Positions 17,293 through 27,238 of a stretch of 64,000 nucleotides of DNA are shown here, in pieces; position 1 is the first letter of the stretch; each line of letters opens with the position of its first letter. The translations under genes and the position numbers were made by a program. A model generated the notes under the pieces. The model made no database searches. It saw nothing but the letters and a program-made list of their open reading frames with translations, and was not told the origin of the DNA. Source of the DNA: an uncultured Paludibaculum sp. (GTDB lineage: Bacteria > Acidobacteriota > Terriglobia > Bryobacterales > Bryobacteraceae); assembly GCF_963665245.1 (NCBI RefSeq), contig NZ_OY762267.1, positions 1,054,001 through 1,118,000 of the forward strand, in the 5' to 3' direction.

Positions 17293-17552
17293 TATTCGCC
17301 AAAGACCCCCATGCCGTCCTCGACTATTCAGTGGACTGGACCCGGTGGCTCGCCGGCGACGAGATCGCCACCAGCGAGTGGATCGTGGCGGCCGGCATCA
17401 CCAAGGCCAGCGAGACCAACTCGCCCACGAAGGCGACGGTGTGGCTTTCGGCCGGCGAGGCGGGGCAGAGCTATTCGGTGACCAACCGGATCACGACGAC
17501 CGGTGGCCGCACCGAGGACCGCTCATTCATGGTCCGCGTCGAGGAGCGCTGA
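17289..17552 (+). CDS. Phage fibre-tail adaptor-like protein, 87 aa
   Basis: An 87-residue protein with DYSVDWTRWLAGDEIATSEW and a TNRITTTGGRTEDRSFMVRV ending. This is the usual pattern of the small phage fibre-tail adaptor family, which has an Ig-like fold. The start overlaps the upstream stop (ATGA at 17289). Confidence 0.75.
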   Translation: MIFAKDPHAVLDYSVDWTRWLAGDEIATSEWIVAAGITKASETNSPTKATVWLSAGEAGQSYSVTNRITTTGGRTEDRSFMVRVEER

Positions 17553-17555
17553 TTC

Positions 17556-20500
17556 GTGCCTGACTACATCGGCAACATCGTGGTTCCGGAGATCGTGCCG
17601 TCAGGAGTGTTTCCGCTCGTACCGGACTACCCGCACGGCCGCGCGCAGGCGCACGAGGTTGTCGTGCACCAGTTCGGCTCCGGCAACGCGAAGATCGAAC
17701 AGCGATTCTTGCTCGGTACGGGCGCCAAGCGGTTCACCGTTCGCAGAGCCTGGCTGCGCGATCCTGACCGAATCGCCCTGCGCAACTTCTGGGAGACGAA
17801 GTACGGTCCGTACGGCGCGTTCACCTACAACGCGCCTAACGACGACGGCCTGGGCACCACGGCTTACACCTGCCGCTTCGCCAACGAGCCGCTCTCCTGG
17901 GAGATGCTTACCGACGCCGTGTGCGCACTCGGCGTCACCCTCATCGAGATCCCGTCCTCGTCACCCGCGTATACGCTGAATCAGACGGTCGCGCGCTTCC
18001 CGCCGCAAACGCTCAAGGATGCCTTGCTGTCGCAGGTCCAGCAGATCATCCCGCTCGTCAAGATCCAGCCGCTTGAGCCGGGGTATCCCGCAATTCATCT
18101 GTCCGACCGCCGCTGTACGGTGGGCGGCCAACTCTACCGGGAACGCCTGCTGGAGTTCGACGGCATCTCGCAGGGAATGGGCAACGAGGCCGACGAGGCG
18201 CAGTTCTCGTTCGGCAACGCCGACCGCGTCATGCGCGACCTGGCCAACGACGTCGACCTGTACCGAGCCGCCCTCGAGTTCTCCCTCTTCCACGTCGGCA
18301 CTGGCATCAAGGTCGATCTCTGGAGGGGCGAGATCGTCAATTGGGCCTGCGACGCCGGCCCGGAGTTCCGCGTCACCGCAGCGGACGGACTGTACGAACT
18401 GAATCTGCCGTATCCCACGCGCAAAATCTCTCGCACTTGCTGGAAGCCCTTCAAGTCCCAGGCCTGCCCATACTCGACTGGCGGCGCTCTCGACTTGGTC
18501 CACTTCCCGAACGCCGACGCGTCGAAGTGCGACAAGGGCTACGAGACCGAGAACGGCTGCCTGGCGCACGGCATGAAGCGCTATTACGGCGGCATCCTCG
18601 CGGAACCGCAGAGTGTCCGCATCAAAGACAACTCCACCGGAACCTGGGGCTTCGGACGCTCGCCGCTCACCAGCGTTTCGCTCGTGGCCGATTCCATCTA
18701 CGACCAGGTCCTGCCGGAGATCTACACCGACTCCGCCATGCCGGTGAACTGCAAGATCGCCGCCGGGCGTGACGAGAGCGATTTCTACGAGGCGCTGGGC
18801 ATCGTCGGGGAAGGCCCGCTGGTAGCCTTTGGCAGTGGCCATAAGCTCGACGGCCAGTACCACCACGGCTACCCCGGCAATTTCGGATTGCGCCAGGTGC
18901 TCGGCTCTGATCCGGCCGGCGCGCAGGACTGGTTCTCGCTCGACCACTCCGGCAATCAGACCGGCGGCGACTGGCGCAAGGTCTTCGCCGGCAACTCCAC
19001 ATACAAGGACAACTTCGCCGCGGGCACGGCATTTCTGGTGATCCGGCGCTCCGACGCCAAGGGCCTCCAACTCTCCCGGCCCGGCGAGCACCAGATGGAA
19101 GCCGTTGTCTCGCTGGGCATGAAAGGTTGGGTTTGGACCTCGCCCGGCGTCCGCGTCTGGGGGCCGCCGCTAACCAACCCGGTGTGGATCGCCATCAACA
19201 TGCTCCTCCGCGCACGGGGCATTCGGTTGGGTGAGTCCGCCACTACGCAGCAGCTCGATCTGGCCGAGACGTTCTTCGACGTGAACGCTGCCATCGCGGC
19301 CGCCTCCATCTGCGACGAGCTGGTGTCCAAGCTCGTCGGCACCGGCACCGAGTTGCAGTTCAAGTTCCGCGGCGTGATCCAGGAAGAGAAACCGCTCCGG
19401 GACTGGCTCCAAGAAGTGCTCATGAACTGCCTGGGCTACTACACGTTCGCCTTCGGCAAGCTCAAGATCGGCGTGCGCGTGAACTCCTCGACGGTCGAGG
19501 CATTCACCGAAGGGAACATCCTATTTCGGAGCCTGCAACTGGCGCCGCTCAAGCCATCTTTCAATCACCTGACCGCCAACTTCGCGGACGAGGATTTTGA
19601 GTTCGTCGCCAACTCGGTCGCCGTTTACGATATTGACCACGCCAACCTGATCGGTGGCGGCGCCGGACCGCTGTTCCTGAAGTCGAGCGTCAACCTTTCC
19701 GGGAGTTCGTCGAAGTCGCAGGTCGGCCGGATCGTGGCCGCGCGGCTGCGTGAGGAACTGGGCGGAATCACTGCGGACGAGTGGAAGAAGGCCCGTCAAG
19801 TGGCATTCAAGACAACTGTCCTGGCACTCAACACGGAACCAGGCATGGTCTGCTCCATGACGCACCCGGATATGCCGAGCGGGAGCGGCGAGTTCCGGGT
19901 CACCTCCTGGCGTCTGAACCGCGACTACTCGATCGACATCCAGGGCCGCACGACCACGGACTCGATGTACGACCTGGTTTCCGGTCCGAAGCCCGCCGAT
20001 GTCGTGCCGGACCAGGTGCCGGAAGAGATCCTAATCGACACCGGCGTCCCCGGCGTTCTCACTGGCACGCCGCGCCTCGGCGACTACGGCACCTTTGCCA
20101 TGGACGACATGTCGGTCGCTCCCGATGCCTCGGGCAACTCGAACATCGTCGGAGCGCACGAGATCACCCTGGCGCTGTATTACGTCGACGAACTAACCAC
20201 GGATTTGTGGGCATCTATCGACACCGACATGGATGCCGCCACCGATCCTGCGACGGTCTCCTGCACCGTCAATCCCGATACGAGCCGGGTGTTCCGCGTT
20301 GGCGATTTCGTGGTGCTCAACGACGAGTCGGCCGATCCGAACAACCCGGGTCGGCGGTCCTACGAATGCGCGCAGATCGTCGGGCCGGGAACCACGGGCG
20401 ATGTCGTTCCCACGGGCGACTTCGTATTCCAGCGTGCGTATACAGGGGTTCCGGAGGGCCAAGCCACTTTCGGCACAATGCGGTCCGCGCATCTCGCCGG

Positions 20501-21365
20501 GATCCGCGTCTACAAGCTGGACCAGAAGACATTCACCTTCAGCGTCCGCAAGGGTTTCTTCCGGACGCCCGGGCTGCCGGCACGCATCGAGGCGAAGCTT
20601 CCGAGTGCCTGTCTCGTCGCCGCACTTGCGGGCGTGGCCAACCACTTCGGCTACGGGCCCTTCACGGTGTTCCCGCTCTCCCGTCACAACGAGCCTTACA
20701 TGCCGGGCCTTCGCACCTGCAACGGTGGCGCCTACACGTTCCAGGTGCCGGGCCCGCTCTCGGTACAGGAAAACGTCGTCATCCCACTCAAGGTCCAGGA
20801 CGCCGCCTCGATCCGCTGCATCTACGCCTACCTCCAGCAAGGCACGACCGACGGCCAATCAGCGTTCCTCGTGAAGATCAGCCGGGATGACGGCGCGACG
20901 TGGGAGCCCCTTGAATACATGGGCATCGCGCAGGCACTGCCGGATGCCTACAAGAACACCTACGATTTCCTGGTCAATAACGAAGGCTATGGCTTGCCCG
21001 CGTCGCGACGCCTGCCTTACGCGGACTACGGCCTCGCGCTGGCCCAAGCTGCCACGGCAAACCCTGCTCCCCAGACGCTTCAGACTGCCTCCTACGGAGC
21101 CAACCGCCTGGGGTTGGCGGCGGGGCAGTTTCTCTTCCTCGACCCTGGCGGAGCGAATGAAGAGTATGTGAAGGTCATTACCGCCGATCCGGACAACCAG
21201 ACGTTCGACGCCATCGTCACGAAGGACCACGCGGACGGCGAACGCCTCCGACCCAGCATCTGGCCGACTCCGGTGCTGTTGGAGGGCGACGATCTGGCAT
21301 TCGACATCCTGGCCGTCGCCGCGCCAGATGCCGGGTCTGATCTAACGGTCGTCATCCAAACGTAG
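17556..21365 (+). CDS. Large tail-tip / baseplate hub protein, 1269 aa
   Basis: A 1269-residue protein starting with GTG (MPDYIGNIVVPE). Residues about 1-150 resemble the DUF2460 distal-tail module (GSGNAKIEQRFLLGTGAKRF; TKYGPYGAFTYN). Residues about 180-390 resemble lambda gpL and contain Cys295, Cys304, Cys325 and Cys335 (TCWKPFKSQACPYS and KCDKGYETENGC), a spacing close to the iron-sulfur ligands of gpL. Residues about 560-830 look like a gpJ-type hub (MNCLGYYTFAFGKLKIGVRV; RVTSWRLNRDYSIDIQGRTT), followed by fibre-like domains. It thus appears to combine gpM-, gpL- and gpJ-type parts in one chain. The Fe-S cluster is an inference. Confidence 0.8.
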   Translation: MPDYIGNIVVPEIVPSGVFPLVPDYPHGRAQAHEVVVHQFGSGNAKIEQRFLLGTGAKRFTVRRAWLRDPDRIALRNFWETKYGPYGAFTYNAPNDDGLGTTAYTCRFANEPLSWEMLTDAVCALGVTLIEIPSSSPAYTLNQTVARFPPQTLKDALLSQVQQIIPLVKIQPLEPGYPAIHLSDRRCTVGGQLYRERLLEFDGISQGMGNEADEAQFSFGNADRVMRDLANDVDLYRAALEFSLFHVGTGIKVDLWRGEIVNWACDAGPEFRVTAADGLYELNLPYPTRKISRTCWKPFKSQACPYSTGGALDLVHFPNADASKCDKGYETENGCLAHGMKRYYGGILAEPQSVRIKDNSTGTWGFGRSPLTSVSLVADSIYDQVLPEIYTDSAMPVNCKIAAGRDESDFYEALGIVGEGPLVAFGSGHKLDGQYHHGYPGNFGLRQVLGSDPAGAQDWFSLDHSGNQTGGDWRKVFAGNSTYKDNFAAGTAFLVIRRSDAKGLQLSRPGEHQMEAVVSLGMKGWVWTSPGVRVWGPPLTNPVWIAINMLLRARGIRLGESATTQQLDLAETFFDVNAAIAAASICDELVSKLVGTGTELQFKFRGVIQEEKPLRDWLQEVLMNCLGYYTFAFGKLKIGVRVNSSTVEAFTEGNILFRSLQLAPLKPSFNHLTANFADEDFEFVANSVAVYDIDHANLIGGGAGPLFLKSSVNLSGSSSKSQVGRIVAARLREELGGITADEWKKARQVAFKTTVLALNTEPGMVCSMTHPDMPSGSGEFRVTSWRLNRDYSIDIQGRTTTDSMYDLVSGPKPADVVPDQVPEEILIDTGVPGVLTGTPRLGDYGTFAMDDMSVAPDASGNSNIVGAHEITLALYYVDELTTDLWASIDTDMDAATDPATVSCTVNPDTSRVFRVGDFVVLNDESADPNNPGRRSYECAQIVGPGTTGDVVPTGDFVFQRAYTGVPEGQATFGTMRSAHLAGIRVYKLDQKTFTFSVRKGFFRTPGLPARIEAKLPSACLVAALAGVANHFGYGPFTVFPLSRHNEPYMPGLRTCNGGAYTFQVPGPLSVQENVVIPLKVQDAASIRCIYAYLQQGTTDGQSAFLVKISRDDGATWEPLEYMGIAQALPDAYKNTYDFLVNNEGYGLPASRRLPYADYGLALAQAATANPAPQTLQTASYGANRLGLAAGQFLFLDPGGANEEYVKVITADPDNQTFDAIVTKDHADGERLRPSIWPTPVLLEGDDLAFDILAVAAPDAGSDLTVVIQT

Positions 21366-21367
21366 CC

Positions 21368-24300
21368 ATGCCCGTCGATCCACTCCTGGTCTTCGATCCC
21401 CCCCGCACCGTCCAGCTTCAGGGTTTCTCCGGCCGTGCCGCCACAACCACGATCCACGACGCCACCTCGACCGGCTTCCAGATCTCCGGCATTTTCCAGG
21501 CGGCCGAGGACTTCGCTAACGTCCAACTCTTCTCGGCCTACGACTACTTCAATCACCTACGCCTGAAGCCTCTGCCGGTGACGGACCTCTCCGGGCTGAC
21601 CCTGCAGTTCGAATTGGAAGTCCTGCGCGTCAACGGCGAGGAGGGCAACGTCCGGCCCGACTGCGTCCGCTACGCCTCGGTCGGATGGGACAAGCTGACC
21701 ATCACCTCGGGCGCCGGCGACATCTACGAAGTCCCGCTGATGAGCCACGCGCAGGTCCTCTCCGGTGGCTTCACTCCGGGCACCTTCGGCTTTTCGATCT
21801 GCGATCGCGACAGCGCGACGCTGGATGACCTAATGGTGGGCGCGGCCACTCCCGGACTGACCGATACGGCCTACGTCTACTTCATGGGCACGCGGTGGTC
21901 GTGCACATCAGCGGAGGCCATTGCGTTCTGCAATCTGGAAACGCACCTGCTCAACAACATCGGCGCGGCTGACGTGCCGTCGTGTGAACAGGCCATCTGG
22001 TGGCAGGACGATCCCAACTTCTGGCACTACTTGCTGGTCAACAGCGGCGGCGCCGGGATTCGCGAAGACGGAGCCACGGATGCCGCGGACATCGCTTCTC
22101 GCCTGGCGTCGATGGTGGGCATCTCCAGCTACCTGGTGGAGTGCTCAGCGTCGGGCAACGTCATCACCGTCAGCCTCGAGACGGGTGTGAATGGCCCGGT
22201 GACCGTCTCGACGAACAGCGGCTCGGCACCTGCCACCCTGAGCCGATTCGTGCCCGGGGTGTACACGGCGCAGGTCTCCTCGTCCGCCGAGATCCGCGCC
22301 GGTGACTACGTGGGCGTGGACATCGGCAGTGCCAATGACGAGGTCGTCAAGGTCATTGCAGCCGGGGGCGGCGCCTTCACCGCCTACTTCAAGAAGCCGC
22401 ACTACGGGAAGCTGTACAACATCCAGTGCCGGGTGCTTCCACGCGCGCGGCACTTCGGGCGGGTGTTGAAGGATCGGATAGTGGATCACCCGCTCCCGGA
22501 CTACGGAGATCAGCCCAGCAGTCTGGCGGCAGAGGGGTTCGCAATGACGAACACCTCCGCAGCGCTCCAACTGCGGCTCATTGGGCAATTGGGCGAGTAC
22601 GGGCGCGACGCCAACGGCATCCCTGTGCGCGTTTCCGTGGACGGCGGCAACCAGATCGTGCGCCCTGAGAACACGGAGGGAGCGTTCGGTCCAACGTCGC
22701 GCGACATGCGAGTGGAGGGCGCGGACAACAACCGGGTGTACCGCTTCAACTTTCCCTTCGCGTCGCTCTCCGGCTACCGGAATGGAGACCGCAACACCCT
22801 CGTCGCTGTGCCCGCCAACGACATCGTTTCGGCCCATCTGACATTCGCACCTCGATTCGAGGATGTCGAATACGGTCTGGCCGCGGGCGGGCTTCTGAGT
22901 GCGGCCGCTTCAGCCTCCGCGGCGGGCACTGAAGAGGAGTGGCAGGCCACGGATGCCGAAGCAATGCTCGCCGGCCTCAAGTACTACGTGGGCACGCCCG
23001 CAGCCGAGGAGCGCATCACGTGCCTCGCCAACTTCGGTCTGTCCAAGCCCGACCCGGATGATCCGGCCACTTGGTACTACCGCGTTCTCGTGCGCCGCGG
23101 AGAGGATTCGTCCGTGCCGCAGGCCTGGGCGGCCGGCACGCGCATCCAACGCATCTCCACCATCACCGGCACGCGGTCTGACATCGAGTGGCAGGTGAAG
23201 GTCTCAAACATCACCGTCGCCGGCGATCGCACGCTGAAGGTTGGCGGCGATGCCCCCCGCATCGAGGAGTCGGATGGTCGCTGCCGGTACGAGGGCTTCT
23301 GGGAGGATTACAGCTACGGCGCCGCGTGGCCGACGCAGTGGTGGTCCCGGGGTCACGCCAGGCGTTGCGCGCCCAACAACGCGCAGGACACGCGCCAAGT
23401 GACGATCCGGTACTCGCGTTCGGGTCAGCACGATCTCTATCTCGGCACGTGGCTCGGCCGTGACGCGGGCCGGATTCAGGTGACGATCGACGGCGGCGCG
23501 CCGGTTGTCCACGATCTCTATCTGAACGACTACAACGGCCTCGCCGCGATGCGGAAGCTGGCCGGCGCTCTGCCAGCCGGCACGCACACTGTCGAGATCC
23601 AGGCGCTCTTCGAGAAACACCCATCGAGCACCGGTTACTACTTCTACTTAGACTACCTGTGGCCGCTCGTGCCGCAGGATCCTCCAGAACCGCCGAGCGT
23701 CTACAGCGACGTCTCACTCGCGATCGACTTCGATACGGACCATGGCTACAAGAAGCCGCCTGCCTGGCACGTGTGGCATCTGGATCGCCTCGGCTTCCGG
23801 GGCCACGCCGATGTCTACATGGGCGTCTTCTGGAATAACAAGCGGCGGCGTGTGGAGGCGACGTATCCCAGTTGCACCGTGAGCATCGGGGCGTGGGAGC
23901 CTGACGAACCGTTGTGGGTCAATCTCTCCGGCACATCGCTCTACTTCTCGCCAGGCGCGGGCCTCAAGACGAAGGACATCGCCGCGCACCTCCGCGCCAT
24001 GATCAACGTCACGTTTCCGGGCGTCTGGTGTACGAGCGATGCCACCTCGGTCCACATCCGGTCCCGCGCTCCGAGCTACACCTTCACGATCACGGCCAGC
24101 TCGCAAATGAGCGTCACGCATGGCGAGCCGCCGCTCGACCAATCAGGCGCCGAGGGCGACTGGGAGATGATCGACACCATCTCACCGGTGATGACGCAAG
24201 GGGCGCGGAACTGGATCCGGGACCTCGCCCGCGAGTTCAGGCAAGCCGGCATCGATGCCAGCTTCGCCTTCTCCATGGAGTGCTACCGGCCACCCGTAGA

Positions 24301-25207
24301 GATGGCCGCACGCTACTGGGACGGCGCGCCGGTGGATCTGCCCGTGCCCTCCACGCAGTTGCACTTCGGACCCCGGGTGCGGAGTTACCTCAAGCAGATG
24401 TACAAGGAGTGCGCCGATGAGCTCGCGGCGGCGGGACTGCCCATCGTCCTGCAGTTCGGCGAAACGCAGTGGTGGTACTTCCCGAACGCCTCCGGCATGC
24501 CGTTCTACGACGACGATACGAAGGCGGCTTTCCAGGCTCGCTACGGGCGGCCACTGCACCACTTCCTCGCGGACACAGACGATCCCAACGAGGACATCGC
24601 GGCGGCCGACTTCCTGCGCGATCGCATTTGGGAGTACTGCGCCGAGGTGATCGGTTACGTCCGCCGCTTCCATCCGTCGGCAGTCTTCGAATGTCTTTGG
24701 CCGCTCGACGCCAATCAGGGGAAGCCGGCACCCGATCCTGCCTTCCGCGCGCTGAACTTCCACGTGAACCTGCCGAACGAATGGAAGACCTCGGCCTACG
24801 GCGTGAAGTATTTCCGCGCGGAGGGCTTCGACTACGACATCTGGCAGAAGAACGCCCGCCTGATGCGGCAGACGCTTGAGTTTCCGCTGAAGCTCGGGCG
24901 CCCGGCATCGGAGTGCATGTATCTGGCCGGCATCTACGGTCCGCCCGATCCGCCGATGCGCGAGGCCTATGGCATGTGGCGCAACCGCGGGCTGTACTCC
25001 TTCTGCTTCTGGGCCTTCGATCAATTCTGCTTGAACTCCCGGCCCGTGCCGCTGGAGGTCTCGTCGCAGGCCACAGCCACTCTCGCCAGCTATCATCGCC
25101 CGCGTGCCGCCAGGTCGCCCGAGGCGCCCATCGCCGTCGCCTACGCGCCGGAGCCGAGCAGCCGGATGAACACGTTCCGGGCCAATGCCAGGAGACTAAA
25201 TGCCTAG
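21368..25207 (+). CDS. Tail protein with C-terminal glycoside-hydrolase-like domain, 1279 aa
   Basis: A 1279-residue tail protein. The first 900 residues are beta-rich, with a carbohydrate-binding-like stretch near residue 640 (EDYSYGAAWPTQWWSRGHAR). Residues about 930-1220 look like a TIM-barrel glycosidase: RDLAREFRQAGIDASFAFSM, then FGETQWWYF with a candidate acid/base Glu near residue 1031, and VFECLWPLD with a candidate nucleophile Glu near 1107. Two Glu on successive strands is the clan-A glycosidase arrangement. A role in degrading capsule or exopolysaccharide during adsorption is likely. The stop overlaps the following fibre gene by 8 bases. Confidence 0.7.
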   Translation: MPVDPLLVFDPPRTVQLQGFSGRAATTTIHDATSTGFQISGIFQAAEDFANVQLFSAYDYFNHLRLKPLPVTDLSGLTLQFELEVLRVNGEEGNVRPDCVRYASVGWDKLTITSGAGDIYEVPLMSHAQVLSGGFTPGTFGFSICDRDSATLDDLMVGAATPGLTDTAYVYFMGTRWSCTSAEAIAFCNLETHLLNNIGAADVPSCEQAIWWQDDPNFWHYLLVNSGGAGIREDGATDAADIASRLASMVGISSYLVECSASGNVITVSLETGVNGPVTVSTNSGSAPATLSRFVPGVYTAQVSSSAEIRAGDYVGVDIGSANDEVVKVIAAGGGAFTAYFKKPHYGKLYNIQCRVLPRARHFGRVLKDRIVDHPLPDYGDQPSSLAAEGFAMTNTSAALQLRLIGQLGEYGRDANGIPVRVSVDGGNQIVRPENTEGAFGPTSRDMRVEGADNNRVYRFNFPFASLSGYRNGDRNTLVAVPANDIVSAHLTFAPRFEDVEYGLAAGGLLSAAASASAAGTEEEWQATDAEAMLAGLKYYVGTPAAEERITCLANFGLSKPDPDDPATWYYRVLVRRGEDSSVPQAWAAGTRIQRISTITGTRSDIEWQVKVSNITVAGDRTLKVGGDAPRIEESDGRCRYEGFWEDYSYGAAWPTQWWSRGHARRCAPNNAQDTRQVTIRYSRSGQHDLYLGTWLGRDAGRIQVTIDGGAPVVHDLYLNDYNGLAAMRKLAGALPAGTHTVEIQALFEKHPSSTGYYFYLDYLWPLVPQDPPEPPSVYSDVSLAIDFDTDHGYKKPPAWHVWHLDRLGFRGHADVYMGVFWNNKRRRVEATYPSCTVSIGAWEPDEPLWVNLSGTSLYFSPGAGLKTKDIAAHLRAMINVTFPGVWCTSDATSVHIRSRAPSYTFTITASSQMSVTHGEPPLDQSGAEGDWEMIDTISPVMTQGARNWIRDLAREFRQAGIDASFAFSMECYRPPVEMAARYWDGAPVDLPVPSTQLHFGPRVRSYLKQMYKECADELAAAGLPIVLQFGETQWWYFPNASGMPFYDDDTKAAFQARYGRPLHHFLADTDDPNEDIAAADFLRDRIWEYCAEVIGYVRRFHPSAVFECLWPLDANQGKPAPDPAFRALNFHVNLPNEWKTSAYGVKYFRAEGFDYDIWQKNARLMRQTLEFPLKLGRPASECMYLAGIYGPPDPPMREAYGMWRNRGLYSFCFWAFDQFCLNSRPVPLEVSSQATATLASYHRPRAARSPEAPIAVAYAPEPSSRMNTFRANARRLNA

Positions 25208-27068
25208 ATTCCCCACCGCGATCGACGACGCATCGAGCCTGTTCTCGCCAGCCGATGCCTTCTCGACGAAGCCGATGGAGACGATCACGACGATGCTCGT
25301 GCAGGCCAACGATTCGACCATCAGCGTCGAGTCTGCCGGCACAGGCTTCGCGGACGTGTACGGGATCCTCTCCATCGACGACGAGCTGATCGTCTACACC
25401 GCCAAGACCGCAGCGCAGTTCACCGGCTGCCAGCGCGGAGCGTTCGGGACGGTAGCCGCGCAGCACACCGCCGGAGCCACGGTGCGCGCCAACATGGTCG
25501 CAGCCTACATCGAGGCCCTCCAGGAAGCCGTCATTGCCGTCGAGCAGGATCTCGGCACTGCCTCCAACCGCAATTACGTCCGCAAGGACGGGCCCGTCAC
25601 CATCACGGGACTCAAGAGCTTCGTCGATGGAGCGGAACTCGGCTCCGGCAACAAGGCGGCCACAGGGCTGGTCCGCCTGCCGAACACCGGAGCTATGAAA
25701 TGGCGCAAGGCCGACGGCTCCGGAGACCTGGGCGTCGCACTCAACGCCAATGACCATCTCGCCGCCGACGCCATCATCGACTTCGCGCCCGGGCAGACCT
25801 TCGGGACGTTCTCCTATCCGGACGCCGGCTACGGGAACAAAGGTATCGTGCAGGTCGACGCTGCCGGAGGCCTGGCTGTCGACGCGGGCCTGCTGTCGAT
25901 GGCGCAGTCAGGGGCGTCGCCGGGCACCTATCCAAAAGTCACCGTCGACGCCAAGGGGCGGGTGACCGCCGGCGCCAATCTGGCGGCGACTGACTTGCCG
26001 GGCCACACCCACGCCGCCAGCGACATCGTGAGCGGCGAGCTGCCGTACAAGGTCCAGAAGGACGGCTCTGATGTCGGCACGCGACGGGCGCTCAACCTCG
26101 TCCAGGGTACCCGCGTCTCGCTTGCAGCAGCAGATGACCCCGCGAATGACCGTGTCAGCGTGACCATCGCAGCAAGCCCTCCGGAAGCCGGCGAGATCAC
26201 CAACGCTCTCGGCTATGTCCCGGCCAACCGCGCGGGCGAGCACTTCACCGGACCCATTGACTGCGGCACCCACCAGACCATCGGCGGCCCGCTGGAGAAC
26301 ATGGCGAAGCGCTCCGAGGATTTCGCCTCTGCGACCTGGGATAAGAACGGCGGATCGTGTTCAGTGACGTCAAACAGCATCGTCGCGCCCGATGGGAACC
26401 AAACCGCTGACGTGATCACCGCTGTGACCGATACACCGGTCATCCAGCAGCAGATCGCAGGAGTCGCTGATGGCGGCACCTACACCTTCTACATCTGGGC
26501 CCGCGTCGCCTCCGGCACACGGAAGGTCTCCCTGGCGATCGTCAACAACTCCTACGCAGCGTACTTGGCCGGGCCCACGCAGGTCACGCTGACGACCTCC
26601 TGGCAGCGCTGCAAGATCACCGGGACACTGGCGTCGGGACAGACGGGCATCTGGATCGTCGTCCGCCAGTACGCCGGAAACGGCGACGACTGGACCGCTG
26701 GCGACATCCACCTCTGGGGCGCCTGCCTCCAGCAAGGCAACGATCCGCAGAAAGCCTACGCCAGGACCTGCGCCTCCCAGACGCCACATGTCGCCTCCGG
26801 CATTAGCGCCGGCCCAACCGTGATCGCCGCCACGGACGGCGTCACCTCGCCGCTGAAGATCCATGGCCCCGGGTCCAACCTCGGCGACAGTACGCTCCTC
26901 GAACTTACCGCCAACGGTGAACTCGTTGTAGCGGGCGGCTCCGGCAATGGCTACCGATTTGGCGAACTGATGGCCGCCACGAGCCCATCCGGCTGGGCTG
27001 GCGTACTCAAGGTGAAGACGCCGAGCGGTGCGACCTTGGGATACATCCTCCTATACGGAAACCCTTGA
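25200..27068 (+). CDS. Tail fibre protein, 622 aa
   Basis: A 622-residue fibre. Residues about 1-110 form a tail-attachment part (FADVYGILSIDDELIVYTAK). Repeats of phage-fibre type follow (SPGTYPKVTVDAKGRVTAGA near 240; ITNALGYVPANRAGEHFTGP near 340), then a jelly-roll, carbohydrate-binding-like domain near 370-520 (GGTYTFYIWARVASGTRKVS; DIHLWGACLQQGNDPQKAYA) and a short tip. It probably decides host range. It is the last clear phage gene before the ABC cassette. Confidence 0.85.
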   Translation: MPRFPTAIDDASSLFSPADAFSTKPMETITTMLVQANDSTISVESAGTGFADVYGILSIDDELIVYTAKTAAQFTGCQRGAFGTVAAQHTAGATVRANMVAAYIEALQEAVIAVEQDLGTASNRNYVRKDGPVTITGLKSFVDGAELGSGNKAATGLVRLPNTGAMKWRKADGSGDLGVALNANDHLAADAIIDFAPGQTFGTFSYPDAGYGNKGIVQVDAAGGLAVDAGLLSMAQSGASPGTYPKVTVDAKGRVTAGANLAATDLPGHTHAASDIVSGELPYKVQKDGSDVGTRRALNLVQGTRVSLAAADDPANDRVSVTIAASPPEAGEITNALGYVPANRAGEHFTGPIDCGTHQTIGGPLENMAKRSEDFASATWDKNGGSCSVTSNSIVAPDGNQTADVITAVTDTPVIQQQIAGVADGGTYTFYIWARVASGTRKVSLAIVNNSYAAYLAGPTQVTLTTSWQRCKITGTLASGQTGIWIVVRQYAGNGDDWTAGDIHLWGACLQQGNDPQKAYARTCASQTPHVASGISAGPTVIAATDGVTSPLKIHGPGSNLGDSTLLELTANGELVVAGGSGNGYRFGELMAATSPSGWAGVLKVKTPSGATLGYILLYGNP

Positions 27069-27238
27069 AGCCGTGGAAGATCAAATCGGCTTGGAGCGAG
27101 GAGCCTGTCGAGCCAGTCGATCCATGCCTGCTTATCGATTCCAGATTACCGATGGGACACTCAGAACTTGTACTAGACTGTGACGATGCCCTTCGATATA
27201 TCTCGCGCAGGCATCCAACAGCAAAGCTAGCACGGTGA
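27065..27238 (+). pseudogene. Possible truncated phage gene after the fibre gene
   Basis: A TTG codon at 27065 overlaps the fibre stop (TTGA) and opens 57 codons (KPWKIKSAWSEEPVEPVDPC...). The first 25 or so look protein-like, and the rest lies antisense to the end of the permease gene. It may be the 5' stub of the next phage gene, cut off where the ABC cassette begins. Weak evidence. Confidence 0.25.
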
